DNA from: Streptomyces xanthii
Lineage (GTDB): Bacteria; Actinomycetota; Actinomycetes; Streptomycetales; Streptomycetaceae
Reading direction: 5' to 3'
Assembly (NCBI RefSeq): GCF_014621695.1
Contig: NZ_CP061281.1
Coordinates: forward strand, 2,170,001 to 2,234,000
DNA: 64,000 nt
The translations under genes and the position numbers were made by a program. Positions 19,858-28,985 of this stretch are shown in pieces. Below the pieces are notes generated by a model. The model did not search any database. It saw nothing but the letters and a program-made list of their open reading frames with translations, and had not been told where the DNA came from. Positions within the stretch are counted from its first letter, which is position 1, and each line of letters begins with the position of its first letter.

Positions 19858-19929
19858 CTGGCCTACCAGGACTCGAACCTAGAATGACGGTACCAGAAAC
19901 CGTAGTGTTGCCAATTACACCATAGGCCA
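19858..19929 (-). tRNA. tRNA-Gln (CTG)
   Basis: 72 nt. Acceptor TGGCCTA/TAGGCCA, anticodon loop TTCTGGT in stem ACGGT/ACCGT, T-loop GGTTCGAGTCC. No encoded CCA. Confidence 0.95.
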
Positions 19930-19960
19930 TGGCGGCTTAGACCAATCAGGCCTAGACCAG

Positions 19961-20033
19961 TACCCCCGACCGGATTCGAACCGGCGCTACCGCCTTGAGA
20001 GGGCGGCGTGCTAGGCCGCTACACAACGGGGGC
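19961..20033 (-). tRNA. tRNA-Glu (CTC)
   Basis: 73 nt, identical in its tRNA body to the copy at 19743-19815. Spacers of ~30-60 nt in the array suggest processing from one precursor. Confidence 0.95.
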
Positions 20034-20096
20034 CCTAGCGATCCTGGCATCAAGGTCGGCGGGAGCTACCCATACCGTCCTCACGAGAAGGATCTG

Positions 20097-20169
20097 TACC
20101 CCCGACCGGATTCGAACCGGCGCTACTGCCTTGAGAGGGCAGCGTGCTAGGCCGCTACACAACGGGGGC
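20097..20169 (-). tRNA. tRNA-Glu (CTC)
   Basis: 73 nt. It differs from the other two Glu copies by a compensated anticodon-stem pair (CTGCC/GGCAG instead of CCGCC/GGCGG), so pairing is conserved. Confidence 0.95.
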
Positions 20170-20211
20170 TTTGTGGATCTGGAATCCACGGTTGCAGATG
20201 AGCTCTGCGAG

Positions 20212-20283
20212 CTGGCCTACCAGGACTCGAACCTAGACTAACGGAACCAGAAACCGTCGTGCTGCCAATTACACCATAGGCCA
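20212..20283 (-). tRNA. tRNA-Gln (CTG)
   Basis: 72 nt, first gene of the array. The anticodon stem reads ACGGT/TCCGT, so the loop-closing pair is a T-T mismatch, unlike the copy at 19858-19929. Acceptor and T arms match that copy, so it is probably functional. Confidence 0.93.
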
Positions 20284-20371
20284 CCAAACCACAATCCCCG
20301 GGGGGATCTTGCTTGGCTTGCGCTTCCGGGTTTCGGCCTTTCGGCCCGTTCCCCTCGGCGCAGGAAGAACA

Positions 20372-21091
20372 TTACCCGAAGGTGTCCGGCGCTCCAAAAC
20401 GGGTATCGCCCGCCAGCAGCGCGGGCAGCTGATCGAGGCCTGTGATGCGGGTGAGTTCGGGTCGGCCGCCCCGCTCCGCGCGGTCCAGCCAGATGCCCGC
20501 CAGGCCCGCCTCGACGGCGCCCCGCGCGTCCGTGTCCGGCTGGTCACCGACGTAGGCGACCTCGTGCGGGGCGAGGGCCAGCTCGGCGCAGACGGCGTGG
20601 AAGGCGGCGGCCTCGGGCTTGGCCACGCCGAGTTCGGCGGCGCAGACGACGGCCTCGAAGCGGTCGCGCACGCCGAGGACGCGCAGCTTCCGCTCCTGGT
20701 TGTGCAGGGAGGAGTTGGACAGGACCGCGTGCCGGTATCCGCCGGCGAGCGTGTCCAGGGCGGGCACGGTGTCGGGGAACAGGGCCCAGGCGGCCTCGTA
20801 GTGGACGATGTAGCGCCCGAACCAGGCGTCGGCCGCCTCGTCGTCCAGCGCGGCGTCCACGAAGCCGCGTACGCGGTCCCTGCGCTGGCCCTCCCAGTCC
20901 GTGGCGCCCGCCTCGAAGCGGGCCCAGTGCGCACGGGTCAGCTCCCGCCAGCGCTCCAGCGCCCGCTCCACGCTGCCGAAGGCGCCCAGCTGGCCCTCCG
21001 CGGTGAGGTGGGCGCGCATGCCGGCGGTGTCGGCTCCCGCGTAGTCGAAGATCGTGTCGTCGATGTCCCAGACCACGGCTCTGATCGGCAT
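20372..21091 (-). CDS. HAD-superfamily hydrolase
   Basis: 239 aa. Catalytic DxD motif WDIDDTIFD (D9 and D11), motif II VLSNSS, motif III lysine in GVAKPEAAAF and motif IV YVGDQPDTD give a complete phosphatase active site with a helical cap inserted after motif I. The substrate is unknown; small phosphorylated metabolites are typical. The start is the ATG at 21091 (MPIRAVVWDIDD); the frame extends upstream only through the gltX terminator. It shares orientation with gltX but is separated by a strong terminator. Confidence 0.9.
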   Translation of the reverse strand: MPIRAVVWDIDDTIFDYAGADTAGMRAHLTAEGQLGAFGSVERALERWRELTRAHWARFEAGATDWEGQRRDRVRGFVDAALDDEAADAWFGRYIVHYEAAWALFPDTVPALDTLAGGYRHAVLSNSSLHNQERKLRVLGVRDRFEAVVCAAELGVAKPEAAAFHAVCAELALAPHEVAYVGDQPDTDARGAVEAGLAGIWLDRAERGGRPELTRITGLDQLPALLAGDTRFGAPDTFG

Positions 21092-21138
21092 GGTCCGACC
21101 GTACGTCGCCGGGGCGCGCGCCGGGTCCGGAAACGGGT

Positions 21139-21170
21139 GAAGGCCGGAACCCGTGTGGGTTCCGGCCTTC
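21139..21170 (-). terminator. gltX terminator
   Basis: A perfect 14-bp stem GAAGGCCGGAACCC/GGGTTCCGGCCTTC with a GTGT loop, 34 bp past the gltX stop. T tract is minimal. Confidence 0.85.
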
Positions 21171-21203
21171 ACGCCGCACGCGAGGTGCGTCACATGACGG
21201 ACG

Positions 21204-22679
21204 TCACGCGGTGAGCTTCGCCAGGGCCGCGTCGATGCGGGCCAGGGACTTCTCCTTGCCCAGGATCTCCAGGGACTCGAAGAGGGGCAGGCCGATCGTG
21301 CGGCCGGTGACGGCGACGCGGACCGGGGCCTGGGCCTTGCCGAGCTTGAGGCCGTGGGCCTCGCCGGCGGCCAGGACGGCCTCCTTGAGGGACTCCGGGG
21401 AGGTCCAGTCGGCGGCCTCGAGCTTCTCGCGGGCCGTCTTCAGCAGGGCGTCGGAGCCCTCCTTCATGGCCTTCGTCCAGCTCGGCTCGTCGAAGACGGG
21501 CTCGGGCAGGAAGAGGAAGTCCACGTTGTCCGTGATCTCGGACAGGACCTTGAGGCGGGTCTGCGCGTGCGGCGCGATGGCCGCCCACTTCGCCTCGTCG
21601 AAGTCCTCCGGCGCCCAGGGGGCGACGGGGGCCTTCAGCCAGGGCTCGCAGCGGGCCGCGAACTCCTTGGGGTCGAGCAGGCGGATGTGGTCGCCGTTGA
21701 TCGACTCGCACTTCTTGAGGTCGAAGCGGGCCGGGTTCGGCTGGACGTCCTTGACGTCGAAGGCGGCCACCATCTCCTCGATCGAGAAGATGTCGCGGTC
21801 GGCCGAGAGCGACCAGCCGAGCAGCGACAGGTAGTTGAGCAGGCCCTCGGGCAGGAAGCCGCGCTCGCGGTACAGGTTGAGCGAGGACTGCGGGTCGCGC
21901 TTGGAGAGCTTCTTGTTGCCCTCGCCCATGACGTACGGCAGGTGGCCGAACTCGGGGGTGATCTTGGCGATGCCCAGGTCCTTGAGCGCGTCGTAGAGCG
22001 CGATCTGACGCGGGGTGGAGGACAGCAGGTCCTCGCCGCGCAGGACGTGGGTGATCTCCATGAGGGCGTCGTCGACCGGGTTGACGAGCGTGTAGAGCGG
22101 GGCGCCGTTGGCCCGGACGATGCCGTAGTCCGGCACGTTCTCGGGCTCGTAGGTGATGTCGCCGCGGACCAGGTCGGTGAAGGTGATCGTGCGGTCGGGC
22201 ATCCGGAAGCGGATGATCGGCTTGCGGCCCTCCGCCTCGTAGGCGGCGATCTGCTCGGCGGTCAGCTCGCGGCAGTGGCCGTCGTAGCCGGACGGCTTGC
22301 CGGCGGCGCGGGCGGCCTCGCGGCGCTCGTCGAGCTCCTCGGTGGAGCAGTAGCAGGGGTACGCCTTGCCGGCCGCGACCAGCTTGTCGGCGACGTCCTT
22401 GTAGATGTCCATGCGCTGCGACTGCCGGTACGGCGCGTGCGGGCCGCCGACCTCGGGGCCCTCGTCCCAGTCGAAGCCGAGCCAGCGCATCGCGTCGAGG
22501 AGCTGGTTGTACGACTCCTCGCTGTCGCGGGCCGCGTCGGTGTCCTCGATGCGGAAGACGAGAGTGCCCTGGTTGTGGCGCGCGAAGGCCCAGTTGAACA
22601 GGGCGGTGCGGACCAGGCCCACGTGGGGGTTACCGGTGGGCGAGGGGCAGAAACGGACGCGTACGGGTGCGCTAGCCAC
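21204..22679 (-). CDS. gltX: glutamyl-tRNA synthetase
   Basis: 491 aa class I synthetase: HIGH-type [20 protein letters not shown] at the N-terminus, FRIEDTD, and KLSKRD as KMSKS loop. Actinobacteria generally use a non-discriminating GluRS with GatCAB to make Gln-tRNA, so the neighbouring tRNA-Glu and tRNA-Gln genes are likely its substrates. I prefer the GTG at 22679 (AAGG 9 nt upstream); a TTG at 22688 is in frame. Either way it overlaps the end of the FAH gene, indicating coupled translation. Confidence 0.97.
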   Translation of the reverse strand: MASAPVRVRFCPSPTGNPHVGLVRTALFNWAFARHNQGTLVFRIEDTDAARDSEESYNQLLDAMRWLGFDWDEGPEVGGPHAPYRQSQRMDIYKDVADKLVAAGKAYPCYCSTEELDERREAARAAGKPSGYDGHCRELTAEQIAAYEAEGRKPIIRFRMPDRTITFTDLVRGDITYEPENVPDYGIVRANGAPLYTLVNPVDDALMEITHVLRGEDLLSSTPRQIALYDALKDLGIAKITPEFGHLPYVMGEGNKKLSKRDPQSSLNLYRERGFLPEGLLNYLSLLGWSLSADRDIFSIEEMVAAFDVKDVQPNPARFDLKKCESINGDHIRLLDPKEFAARCEPWLKAPVAPWAPEDFDEAKWAAIAPHAQTRLKVLSEITDNVDFLFLPEPVFDEPSWTKAMKEGSDALLKTAREKLEAADWTSPESLKEAVLAAGEAHGLKLGKAQAPVRVAVTGRTIGLPLFESLEILGKEKSLARIDAALAKLTA

Positions 22680-23457
22680 GCTTGACAACCTTGTTGGTGA
22701 GAGTGCCGATGCCTTCGATGGTGACGGCGACTTCGTCGCCGACGTTGAGGGGGCCGACCCCTTCCGGGGTGCCCGTGAGGATGACGTCGCCCGGGAGCAG
22801 GGTCATGGCCTCGGAGATGTTCGCGATCAGGTCCGCGATGGGCGTGATCATGTCCGACGTGCGGCCGAGCTGGCGCTGCGCGCCGTTGACCGTGCACTGG
22901 ACGGTGAGGTCGGAGGCGGCCTTGAGGTCCAGGTCCGTCTCGACCCAGGGGCCGAGCGGGCAGGACGTGTCGAAGCCCTTGGCGCGGGCCCACTGCTTCT
23001 CGCGCTTCTGCACATCGCGGGCGGTCACGTCGTTGGCCGCGGTGTAGCCGAGGATCACGTCGTTCGCGCGCTCGCGCGGGACCTCGCGGCACATGCGGCC
23101 GATGACGACGGCGAGCTCGGCCTCGTGGTGCAGTTCCTCGGAGAAGGAGGGGTACTGGATGGCGTCGCCGGGGCCGATCACGGAGGTCGAGGGCTTGAAG
23201 AAGGCGAAGGGGGCGTCCGGGACCTCGTTGCCCAGCTCCTTCGCGTGCTCCGCGTAGTTGCGGCCGAAGGCGATGACCTTGTTCGGGAGCACGGGGGGCA
23301 GCAGGCGGACCTTGCTGACCGGGACCTTGGTGCCGCTCAGCTCGAAGTCGGCGAACGGGATGCCCTTGATGATGTCGAGCACCAGTTCGTCGGGCTTGTC
23401 GCCCTCGACCGCGCCGAAGGCGACGTTTCCGTCGATGGAGAATCTGGCGATCCGCAC
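22672..23457 (-). CDS. fumarylacetoacetate hydrolase (FAH) family protein
   Basis: 261 aa. The FAH fold is shown by [16 protein letters not shown], the metal site [27 protein letters not shown] and [16 protein letters not shown]. Family members cleave or isomerise beta-diketo acids or decarboxylate oxaloacetate; the true substrate cannot be read from sequence. The GTG at 23457 is chosen because the upstream extension is Pro/Arg/Ser-rich noise. It overlaps the start of gltX by 8 bp, so it is the first gene of that operon. Confidence 0.9.
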   Translation of the reverse strand: MRIARFSIDGNVAFGAVEGDKPDELVLDIIKGIPFADFELSGTKVPVSKVRLLPPVLPNKVIAFGRNYAEHAKELGNEVPDAPFAFFKPSTSVIGPGDAIQYPSFSEELHHEAELAVVIGRMCREVPRERANDVILGYTAANDVTARDVQKREKQWARAKGFDTSCPLGPWVETDLDLKAASDLTVQCTVNGAQRQLGRTSDMITPIADLIANISEAMTLLPGDVILTGTPEGVGPLNVGDEVAVTIEGIGTLTNKVVKRG

Positions 23458-23554
23458 GGGTGGCTGCGCCCCTTTGTCACGTTCTGCGATGGGCCCGGGA
23501 TTGGGTCGACCGGGCTCCAGGCTATCGCTTCGGGGGTTGACAGGCCGGGCGGCC

Positions 23555-23743
23555 TCAGGCGGCGGGGACGACCTCGGGGGCGACCATGAGGATCGTGCGC
23601 TTCGGGTTGGCCGTGTTCGACGGGAGGTCGACCGAGTGTTCCGGGAGGGCGGGGGCGGCCTGGAGCTCGTCGGCGTCCTCAAGGTGCGCCAGCGTGGTGC
23701 GGCGCGGGTTGGCGATCTTGTGGAACATGGTCGTCGTCTTCAT
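23555..23743 (-). CDS. 62-aa peptide of unknown function with internal repeat
   Basis: A short protein beginning MKTTTMFHKIANPRR. It contains two near-copies of one motif, IANPRRTTL (about residues 10-18) and TANPKRTIL (about 45-53), joined by an acidic, Pro/Ala-containing linker (HLEDADELQAAPALPEH) and ended by MVAPEVVPAA. There is no signal peptide, membrane segment or known domain. The Shine-Dalgarno is weak; Met6 is an alternative start. From memory a small gene occupies this position (between FAH and cvnA1) in other Streptomyces, which supports it being real. A ribosomally made precursor peptide or small regulator is possible but unproven. Confidence 0.55.
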   Translation of the reverse strand: MKTTTMFHKIANPRRTTLAHLEDADELQAAPALPEHSVDLPSNTANPKRTILMVAPEVVPAA

Positions 23744-24302
23744 GAGAGTGCTCAGGAACCTTCGGTCGTCGGATGGGCCATCCCTGCAAAGCGTCAGGCT
23801 AAACATCTGATTCCCGTCGAAAGCCGGGAAGTTGTGATCGTCCTTGTGTGAGTTTGCTCACGAGGGGGTGCCCAAATGGGGCTTTTCGGGCGGCCGATCA
23901 GACATGGAGAACCGGACATTCCGTACCTGAAGCCGCCATTCCGCTCCCGATCATGGCGACTGGGACACCCCCTGCCCGTACGTACAACGTCCCTGATCGT
24001 CCGGTTTTCCCTAGATCATCTTCCACACCTCGTAACCCTCCCTTCACTTGGTGTCACGGAAGGTGTGCCAGATCCCGTTGCCCTTGTTGGAGATCCTGCA
24101 CTGTGCTGGAATTCCCGGGACCGCCGCGGGTATCGAACCGGCGCACGGGGGCGCGCTTCAGCGCCGAGCAGCGGCGGGAAGGGGGAGCCAGCGCCGGTCA
24201 CTCACGACCACAGGGGGGCGTTTCAGGTCGCCCCTCGAACTACGCCGACACCGCCTTGTCCGCTCTCGCGGACGGGCGCCTGGTCCAGAGGTTGCGACGC
24301 TA
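23744..24302. other. 559-bp gene-free stretch upstream of cvn1
   Basis: Lower GC than its surroundings, with a small hairpin (GTGAG-TTTG-CTCAC, 23849-23862). Open frames here show no coding composition or recognisable protein. It presumably holds the cvn1 promoter and a long leader; I could not pick a convincing -35/-10 pair. Confidence 0.5.
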
Positions 24303-27300
24303 GTGCAGGGACGTAAGAACAGGGATGGCAGCGCTGCGGCGGAGCCGGAGCCGCGCGGCGGGACCGGCCCGATAGCCGGCGGTTCCCAGCCCCCGCACGC
24401 CCAGAACCCGGGACGCACCGCGTCCGTCGACGGCCCGGAGCGCGACGGGCGCCCCGGCATGTCCGAGGGCCCGACCGCCCCCGCGGCGCCGTCGGTGAAG
24501 ACGAAGGGCCCCACGGGTCCCGGCTCGCGCATGGCCCTGCGCAACTGGCGCATCTCGACGCGACTGGTGTCGCTGCTCGCCCTCCCCGTGGTCGCCGCGA
24601 CCTCGCTGGGCGCGCTGCGTATCGCCGAGTCCCTCGGGGACATCGAGCAGCTCGACAACATGAAGCTGCTCACCGAGATGACGAAGCAGGCCACCGACCT
24701 GGCCTCCGCGCTCCAGGAGGAGCGCGACCAGTCCGCGGGTCCGCTCGCCAACGGCGCGAACGCGAACGAGGACTTCAACATCAAGGCCGCGCGCGAGAAG
24801 ACCAAGCGCGCCCGCGACACGTTCCTGCAGAGCACGACGGACATCGAGAGCGACGGCGGCGCCGGCAGCCTCAACGGTGTGCGCGAGCACGCCGTGCAGA
24901 TCGCCCGTGACCTCATCGGTCTGAACGAGATCCGCCAGGACGCGTACAAGAACCCGAAGAACTCCTCGCAGACCGTCGAGGCGTACTCGCGCATCATCAA
25001 CCAGCTGCTCTCCCTGTCGACCGACATGGCGCAGGCGACCAGCAGCCCCGAGATGATCCAGCGCACCCGCGCGCTGGCGGCCTTCTCGTCCGCCAAGGAG
25101 TACGCGTCCGAGCAGCGGGCCATCATCGCCGCCGCGCTGCCGCCCAACGGCAAGAGCTACGGCTCGCTCTCCGAGACGGACCGGCAGTACGCCAAGGCCG
25201 CGCAGGAGAACCAGGACTCGCAGCTCGACTCGTTCAAGAGCGTCTACGGCAACGTGGCCGCCGAGGAGCTGCTCAAGCCCCTCGACGAGAACAACGCGAC
25301 CATCAAGGCCGCCGACAGCTACGCCGAGCGCGTGCTGCGCGACCGCAACGGTCTGCGCACCCAGGACAAGCGCTCGTACCGCGACTGGGTCGACGCCGAC
25401 AGCTCCCGCATCCAGCAGATGTCCAGCATCGAGCTGACGCTGCTCAACGAGATGGAGCAGCAGGCCCGCGAGCTGCGCAACGAGTCCGAGCGCTCCGCGA
25501 TCATCAACGGTGCGCTGATCCTCCTCGTGCTCGGCGTCTCGCTCGTCGGCGCCTTCGTCGTGGCGCGGTCCATGATCCGCTCGCTGCGCCGGCTGCAGGA
25601 CACGGCGACCAAGGTCGCCCAGGACCGTCTGCCCGAGCTCGTCAAGGAGCTCTCCGAGTCCGACCCGCAGGACGTCGACACGTCCGTGGAGTCGGTCGGT
25701 GTGCACTCCCGCGACGAGATCGGCAAGGTGGCCGCGGCCTTCGACGAGGTGCACCGCGAGGCGGTCCGCCTCGCCGCCGAGCAGGCCCTTCTGCGGGGCA
25801 ACGTCAACGCGATGTTCACCAACCTCTCGCGCCGCTCGCAGGGCCTCATCCAGCGTCAGCTGTCGCTGATCTCCGAGCTCGAGTCCCGTGAGGCCGACCC
25901 GGACCAGCTGTCCTCGCTGTTCAAGCTCGACCACCTCGCGACCCGCATGCGCCGTAACGGTGAGAACCTCCTCGTCCTCGCCGGTGAGGAGCCCGGCCGT
26001 CGCTGGACGCGGCCCGTGCCGCTCGTCGACGTGCTGCGTGCCGCGGCGTCCGAGGTGGAGCAGTACGAGCGCATCGAGCTGGCCGCCGTCCCGGCCACCG
26101 ATGTCGCCGGCCGCGTCGTCAACGACCTCGTGCACCTGCTCGCCGAGCTGCTCGAGAACGCGACCTCGTTCTCCTCGCCGCAGACCAAGGTCAAGGTCAC
26201 CGGTCACGCGCTGCCCGACGGCCGTGTGCTGATCGAGATCCACGACACGGGTATCGGCCTGTCGCCCGAGGACCTCGCGGCGATCAACGAGCGGCTCGCG
26301 TCGCCGCCCACCGTGGACGTCTCGGTGTCGCGCCGCATGGGTCTGTTCGTGGTCGGTCGTCTGTCGCAGCGTCACGGCATCCGCATCCAGCTCCGCCCGT
26401 CCGACTCCGGTGGTACGACCGCGCTGGTCATGCTGCCCGTGGACGTCGCGCAGGGCGGCAAGAAGGCTCCCGGCAAGCCGGCCCCCGGCCAGTCCGGCGG
26501 TCCGGCCGCCGCGCAGGCCGCCGCCGGTGTCGCGGCCGCGCGCCGCGGTGTGCAGGGCGGCGGGGCGGCGGGCGGCTCGGCGAGCCGGCTCGGTGCCGGT
26601 CCGTCGGCGGCGCGTCCGCAGGTAGGCGCCGGTGCCGGTGGCCCGCGTGCGGCGCTGCCCAGCCGGGACGGCGGTCCTACGGGGCCGCAGAACCCGCAGG
26701 CTCAGCAGAACCCGCAGGGCCAGATGAACCCGCAGGGCCAGCAGAATCCGCAGGGTCAGCAGTACCCGCAGAATCCGCAGCAGAACGGGCAGCAGGGGCT
26801 GCCGCAGGGGCAGCAGAACCCTCAGCACCCCCAGATACCCCAGCGCCCCCAGGCGCCGCAGCGCCCGCAGGCCCCGCAGCCCGTCCGCGCCCAGAACCCG
26901 CAGGGTCCGTCCAACACGGGCAGTCTCTTCGACTCCGGCATGCGAGGTCCGGTCCCGCCGCAGCAGCGCACCCACGCCGACCCGAACGGGCCGGCCGCGC
27001 AGCAGCCGCAGGGCGGCCGTCCGGTGCTGCCGCCGCGCGGCGGTCCGCGTGCCGAGCTGCCGGGCGGCAACCCGCAGCCCCGCACGCCCAGCTGGAGCGA
27101 CGAGAACGCGCAGCCGCACCTCGACGCCCCGCGCGGTCACGACGAGCCGGACTCCACGACCCAGTTCCCGCCGGTGCGTGACGACCGGCAGGGTCCGGGC
27201 GCCACGGCCGAGTTCGCCCGTCCCGACTTCGACGCGCCGCGGCCGGCTCCGGTCCAGGACCAGGGCACGGGCGCCTTCGCCCGCCCCGACGTCTACGGCG

Positions 27301-27977
27301 GCGTGCCGAACGGTCCGGCTCCGCAGACGAACGGGTTCCACGACCCGTCGTCCACCGGTCAGTTCGAGCGTCCGTTCCCGCCGCAGCAGCAGGGCATCCC
27401 GGCGCAGCCCACGCAGGACGAGTACCTGCCGCCGGCCAACGGCCCGGTCGACAACCGGACGCCGCTGTTCGACACGCTGGAGACGAACTGGCGCCAGGGC
27501 CAGCAGGAGCAGGCCCCGCGCCGGCCCCAGCAGCCGCAGCAGCAGGACCTGCCGCAGCGCGGTGCCCCGCGCCCGGCGGAGGCCCCGCAGCAGCAGACGC
27601 CGTTCCAGCCGCAGCGTCCGCAGACTCCCGCCGCCGCGCCCTCGCGCCCGGCGACGGCCGCCGACCCCGGCCAGGACCCCGCGTCCTGGCGGCAGTCCCC
27701 GAACGACGAGCTGATGCGCCAGGCCGAGCGGGTGCGCAAGCCCGCGGCCGGCGGTGTCACCGTCTCGGGTCTGCCTCGTCGTGTCCCCCGGGCGAACCTC
27801 GTGGCGGGCACGGCTCAGGAGCAGCAGACCCAGGCGGGTCCCCAGGTCTCCCGCGCGCCCGACGACGTGCGGGGGCGCCTGACCAATCTCCGTCGGGGCA
27901 TCCAGCAGGGCCGGCAGGCGAACGGCACCGGTCAGACGGGCAGCTACCCCCGCCCCACTCACCAGCAGGAGCGTTAG
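24303..27977 (+). CDS. cvnA1: conservon sensor kinase-like protein CvnA (first conservon)
   Basis: 1224 aa membrane protein: cytoplasmic N-tail, TM1 (about 87-107), ~290-residue extracellular helical sensor region, TM2 (about 400-422), HAMP/linker, then a GHKL ATPase domain (about 600-710) with N-box HLLAELLENA and DTGIGLS. The usual phospho-acceptor His box is not evident, as is known for CvnA proteins. A ~430-residue Gln/Pro/Asn-rich tail (PQNPQGQ-type repeats) follows, then a conserved end motif SGLPRRVPRANLV (about 1155-1167) and a basic region. CvnA is thought to act as a receptor controlling the GTPase CvnD with CvnB and CvnC. The GTG at 24303 parallels the cvnA2 start. Confidence 0.9.
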   Translation: MQGRKNRDGSAAAEPEPRGGTGPIAGGSQPPHAQNPGRTASVDGPERDGRPGMSEGPTAPAAPSVKTKGPTGPGSRMALRNWRISTRLVSLLALPVVAATSLGALRIAESLGDIEQLDNMKLLTEMTKQATDLASALQEERDQSAGPLANGANANEDFNIKAAREKTKRARDTFLQSTTDIESDGGAGSLNGVREHAVQIARDLIGLNEIRQDAYKNPKNSSQTVEAYSRIINQLLSLSTDMAQATSSPEMIQRTRALAAFSSAKEYASEQRAIIAAALPPNGKSYGSLSETDRQYAKAAQENQDSQLDSFKSVYGNVAAEELLKPLDENNATIKAADSYAERVLRDRNGLRTQDKRSYRDWVDADSSRIQQMSSIELTLLNEMEQQARELRNESERSAIINGALILLVLGVSLVGAFVVARSMIRSLRRLQDTATKVAQDRLPELVKELSESDPQDVDTSVESVGVHSRDEIGKVAAAFDEVHREAVRLAAEQALLRGNVNAMFTNLSRRSQGLIQRQLSLISELESREADPDQLSSLFKLDHLATRMRRNGENLLVLAGEEPGRRWTRPVPLVDVLRAAASEVEQYERIELAAVPATDVAGRVVNDLVHLLAELLENATSFSSPQTKVKVTGHALPDGRVLIEIHDTGIGLSPEDLAAINERLASPPTVDVSVSRRMGLFVVGRLSQRHGIRIQLRPSDSGGTTALVMLPVDVAQGGKKAPGKPAPGQSGGPAAAQAAAGVAAARRGVQGGGAAGGSASRLGAGPSAARPQVGAGAGGPRAALPSRDGGPTGPQNPQAQQNPQGQMNPQGQQNPQGQQYPQNPQQNGQQGLPQGQQNPQHPQIPQRPQAPQRPQAPQPVRAQNPQGPSNTGSLFDSGMRGPVPPQQRTHADPNGPAAQQPQGGRPVLPPRGGPRAELPGGNPQPRTPSWSDENAQPHLDAPRGHDEPDSTTQFPPVRDDRQGPGATAEFARPDFDAPRPAPVQDQGTGAFARPDVYGGVPNGPAPQTNGFHDPSSTGQFERPFPPQQQGIPAQPTQDEYLPPANGPVDNRTPLFDTLETNWRQGQQEQAPRRPQQPQQQDLPQRGAPRPAEAPQQQTPFQPQRPQTPAAAPSRPATAADPGQDPASWRQSPNDELMRQAERVRKPAAGGVTVSGLPRRVPRANLVAGTAQEQQTQAGPQVSRAPDDVRGRLTNLRRGIQQGRQANGTGQTGSYPRPTHQQER

Positions 27978-28400
27978 TTGAGTCAGATGAGCCAGGCGGC
28001 ACAGAACCTGAACTGGTTGATCACCAACTTCGTGGACAACACCCCGGGTGTCTCGCACACGGTGGTGGTGTCCGCGGACGGTCTGCTGCTCGCGATGTCC
28101 GAGGGGTTCCCGCGCGATCGCGCGGACCAGCTGGCGGCCGTGGCGTCGGGGCTCACCTCGCTCACGGCCGGTGCGTCCCGCATCTTCGAGGGCGGGCCGG
28201 TGAATCAGACGGTCGTGGAGATGGAGCGCGGCTTCCTCTTCATCATGTCCGTCTCCGACGGCTCGTCCCTGGCCGTGCTCGCGCACCCCGAGTGCGACAT
28301 CGGTCTCGTCGGCTACGAGATGGCGCTGCTCGTCGACCGGGCGGGCGCCGTGCTCACCCCGGACCTGCGCGCGGAGCTGCAGGGCAGCCTGCTGCACTGA
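27978..28400 (+). CDS. cvnB1: Roadblock/LC7 protein CvnB
   Basis: 140 aa, one Roadblock/LC7 domain (NWLITNFVDNTPGVSHTVVVSADGLLLAMSEG...). It is a bacterial MglB-like partner or GAP-type regulator for the small GTPase of the same operon. A TTG start immediately after the cvnA1 stop is chosen because AGGAG lies 6-7 nt upstream, embedded in the last cvnA1 codons; the second conservon has a GTG at the same place. An ATG nine bases later is the alternative. Confidence 0.95.
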   Translation: MSQMSQAAQNLNWLITNFVDNTPGVSHTVVVSADGLLLAMSEGFPRDRADQLAAVASGLTSLTAGASRIFEGGPVNQTVVEMERGFLFIMSVSDGSSLAVLAHPECDIGLVGYEMALLVDRAGAVLTPDLRAELQGSLLH

Positions 28401-28574
28401 CGGGGGTGACGGCCGGTAACCCCGGCCACATCAGAAGTCTGGCGCACCACCCGCCACAAAATCCAGAGCGAACACCCAATCCCCTTCCGACCCACGTCCG
28501 GCCGTCACACAATCCCCCCACCGGCCCACCCTCAGACGGCAGGCCCCCGGCCCGCCGTCCCGCCCGGAGGATCC

Positions 28575-28985
28575 ATGACCCCGCCCACCGCTCCTCACGA
28601 TCCGTACGGCAGCGCCGCTGCCGACAGCTACGGTCATGAGGGCGACCAGCCGCTGGTCCGTCCCTACGCGATGACCGGCGGCCGGACCCGGCCGCGCTAC
28701 CAGCTCGCGATAGAGGCGCTCGTGTCGACGACCGCCGATCCGGCGTCGCTGCAGACGCTGCTCCCGGAGCACCAGCGCATCTGCCACCTGTGCCGCGAGG
28801 TGAAGTCGGTCGCCGAGGTCTCGGCGCTGCTCTCGATGCCTCTCGGTGTGGCCCGGATCCTCGTCGCGGACCTCGCGGAGGCCGGCCTCGTCGCCATCCA
28901 CCAGCCGGGTGGCGACGAGAACAACGGCGGTGCGCCGGACGTGACTCTGCTCGAAAGGGTGCTCAGTGGACTTCGCAAGCTCTGA
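28575..28985 (+). CDS. cvnC1: DUF742 protein CvnC
   Basis: 136 aa. A short variable N-tail is followed by the DUF742 winged-helix-like domain (LVRPYAMTGGRTRPRYQLAIEALV...HQRICHLCREVKSVAEVSALL...). This family occurs almost only in conservons and links CvnA/CvnB to the GTPase. The ATG has a good GGAGG Shine-Dalgarno. It overlaps cvnD1 by 20 bp, so translation is coupled. Confidence 0.95.
   Translation: MTPPTAPHDPYGSAAADSYGHEGDQPLVRPYAMTGGRTRPRYQLAIEALVSTTADPASLQTLLPEHQRICHLCREVKSVAEVSALLSMPLGVARILVADLAEAGLVAIHQPGGDENNGGAPDVTLLERVLSGLRKL

Noticed and set aside
23848..24316. Two overlapping ~150-codon frames upstream of cvnA1
   Set aside because: Pro/Arg/Ser-rich, no GC3 bias, no Shine-Dalgarno, mutually overlapping; treated as the cvn1 leader region.
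24300..28397. A 1365-codon open frame antisense to cvnA1 and cvnB1
   Set aside because: Arg/Leu/Gly/Val shadow composition, no domain; the opposite strand encodes clear conservon proteins with proper third-position GC bias.
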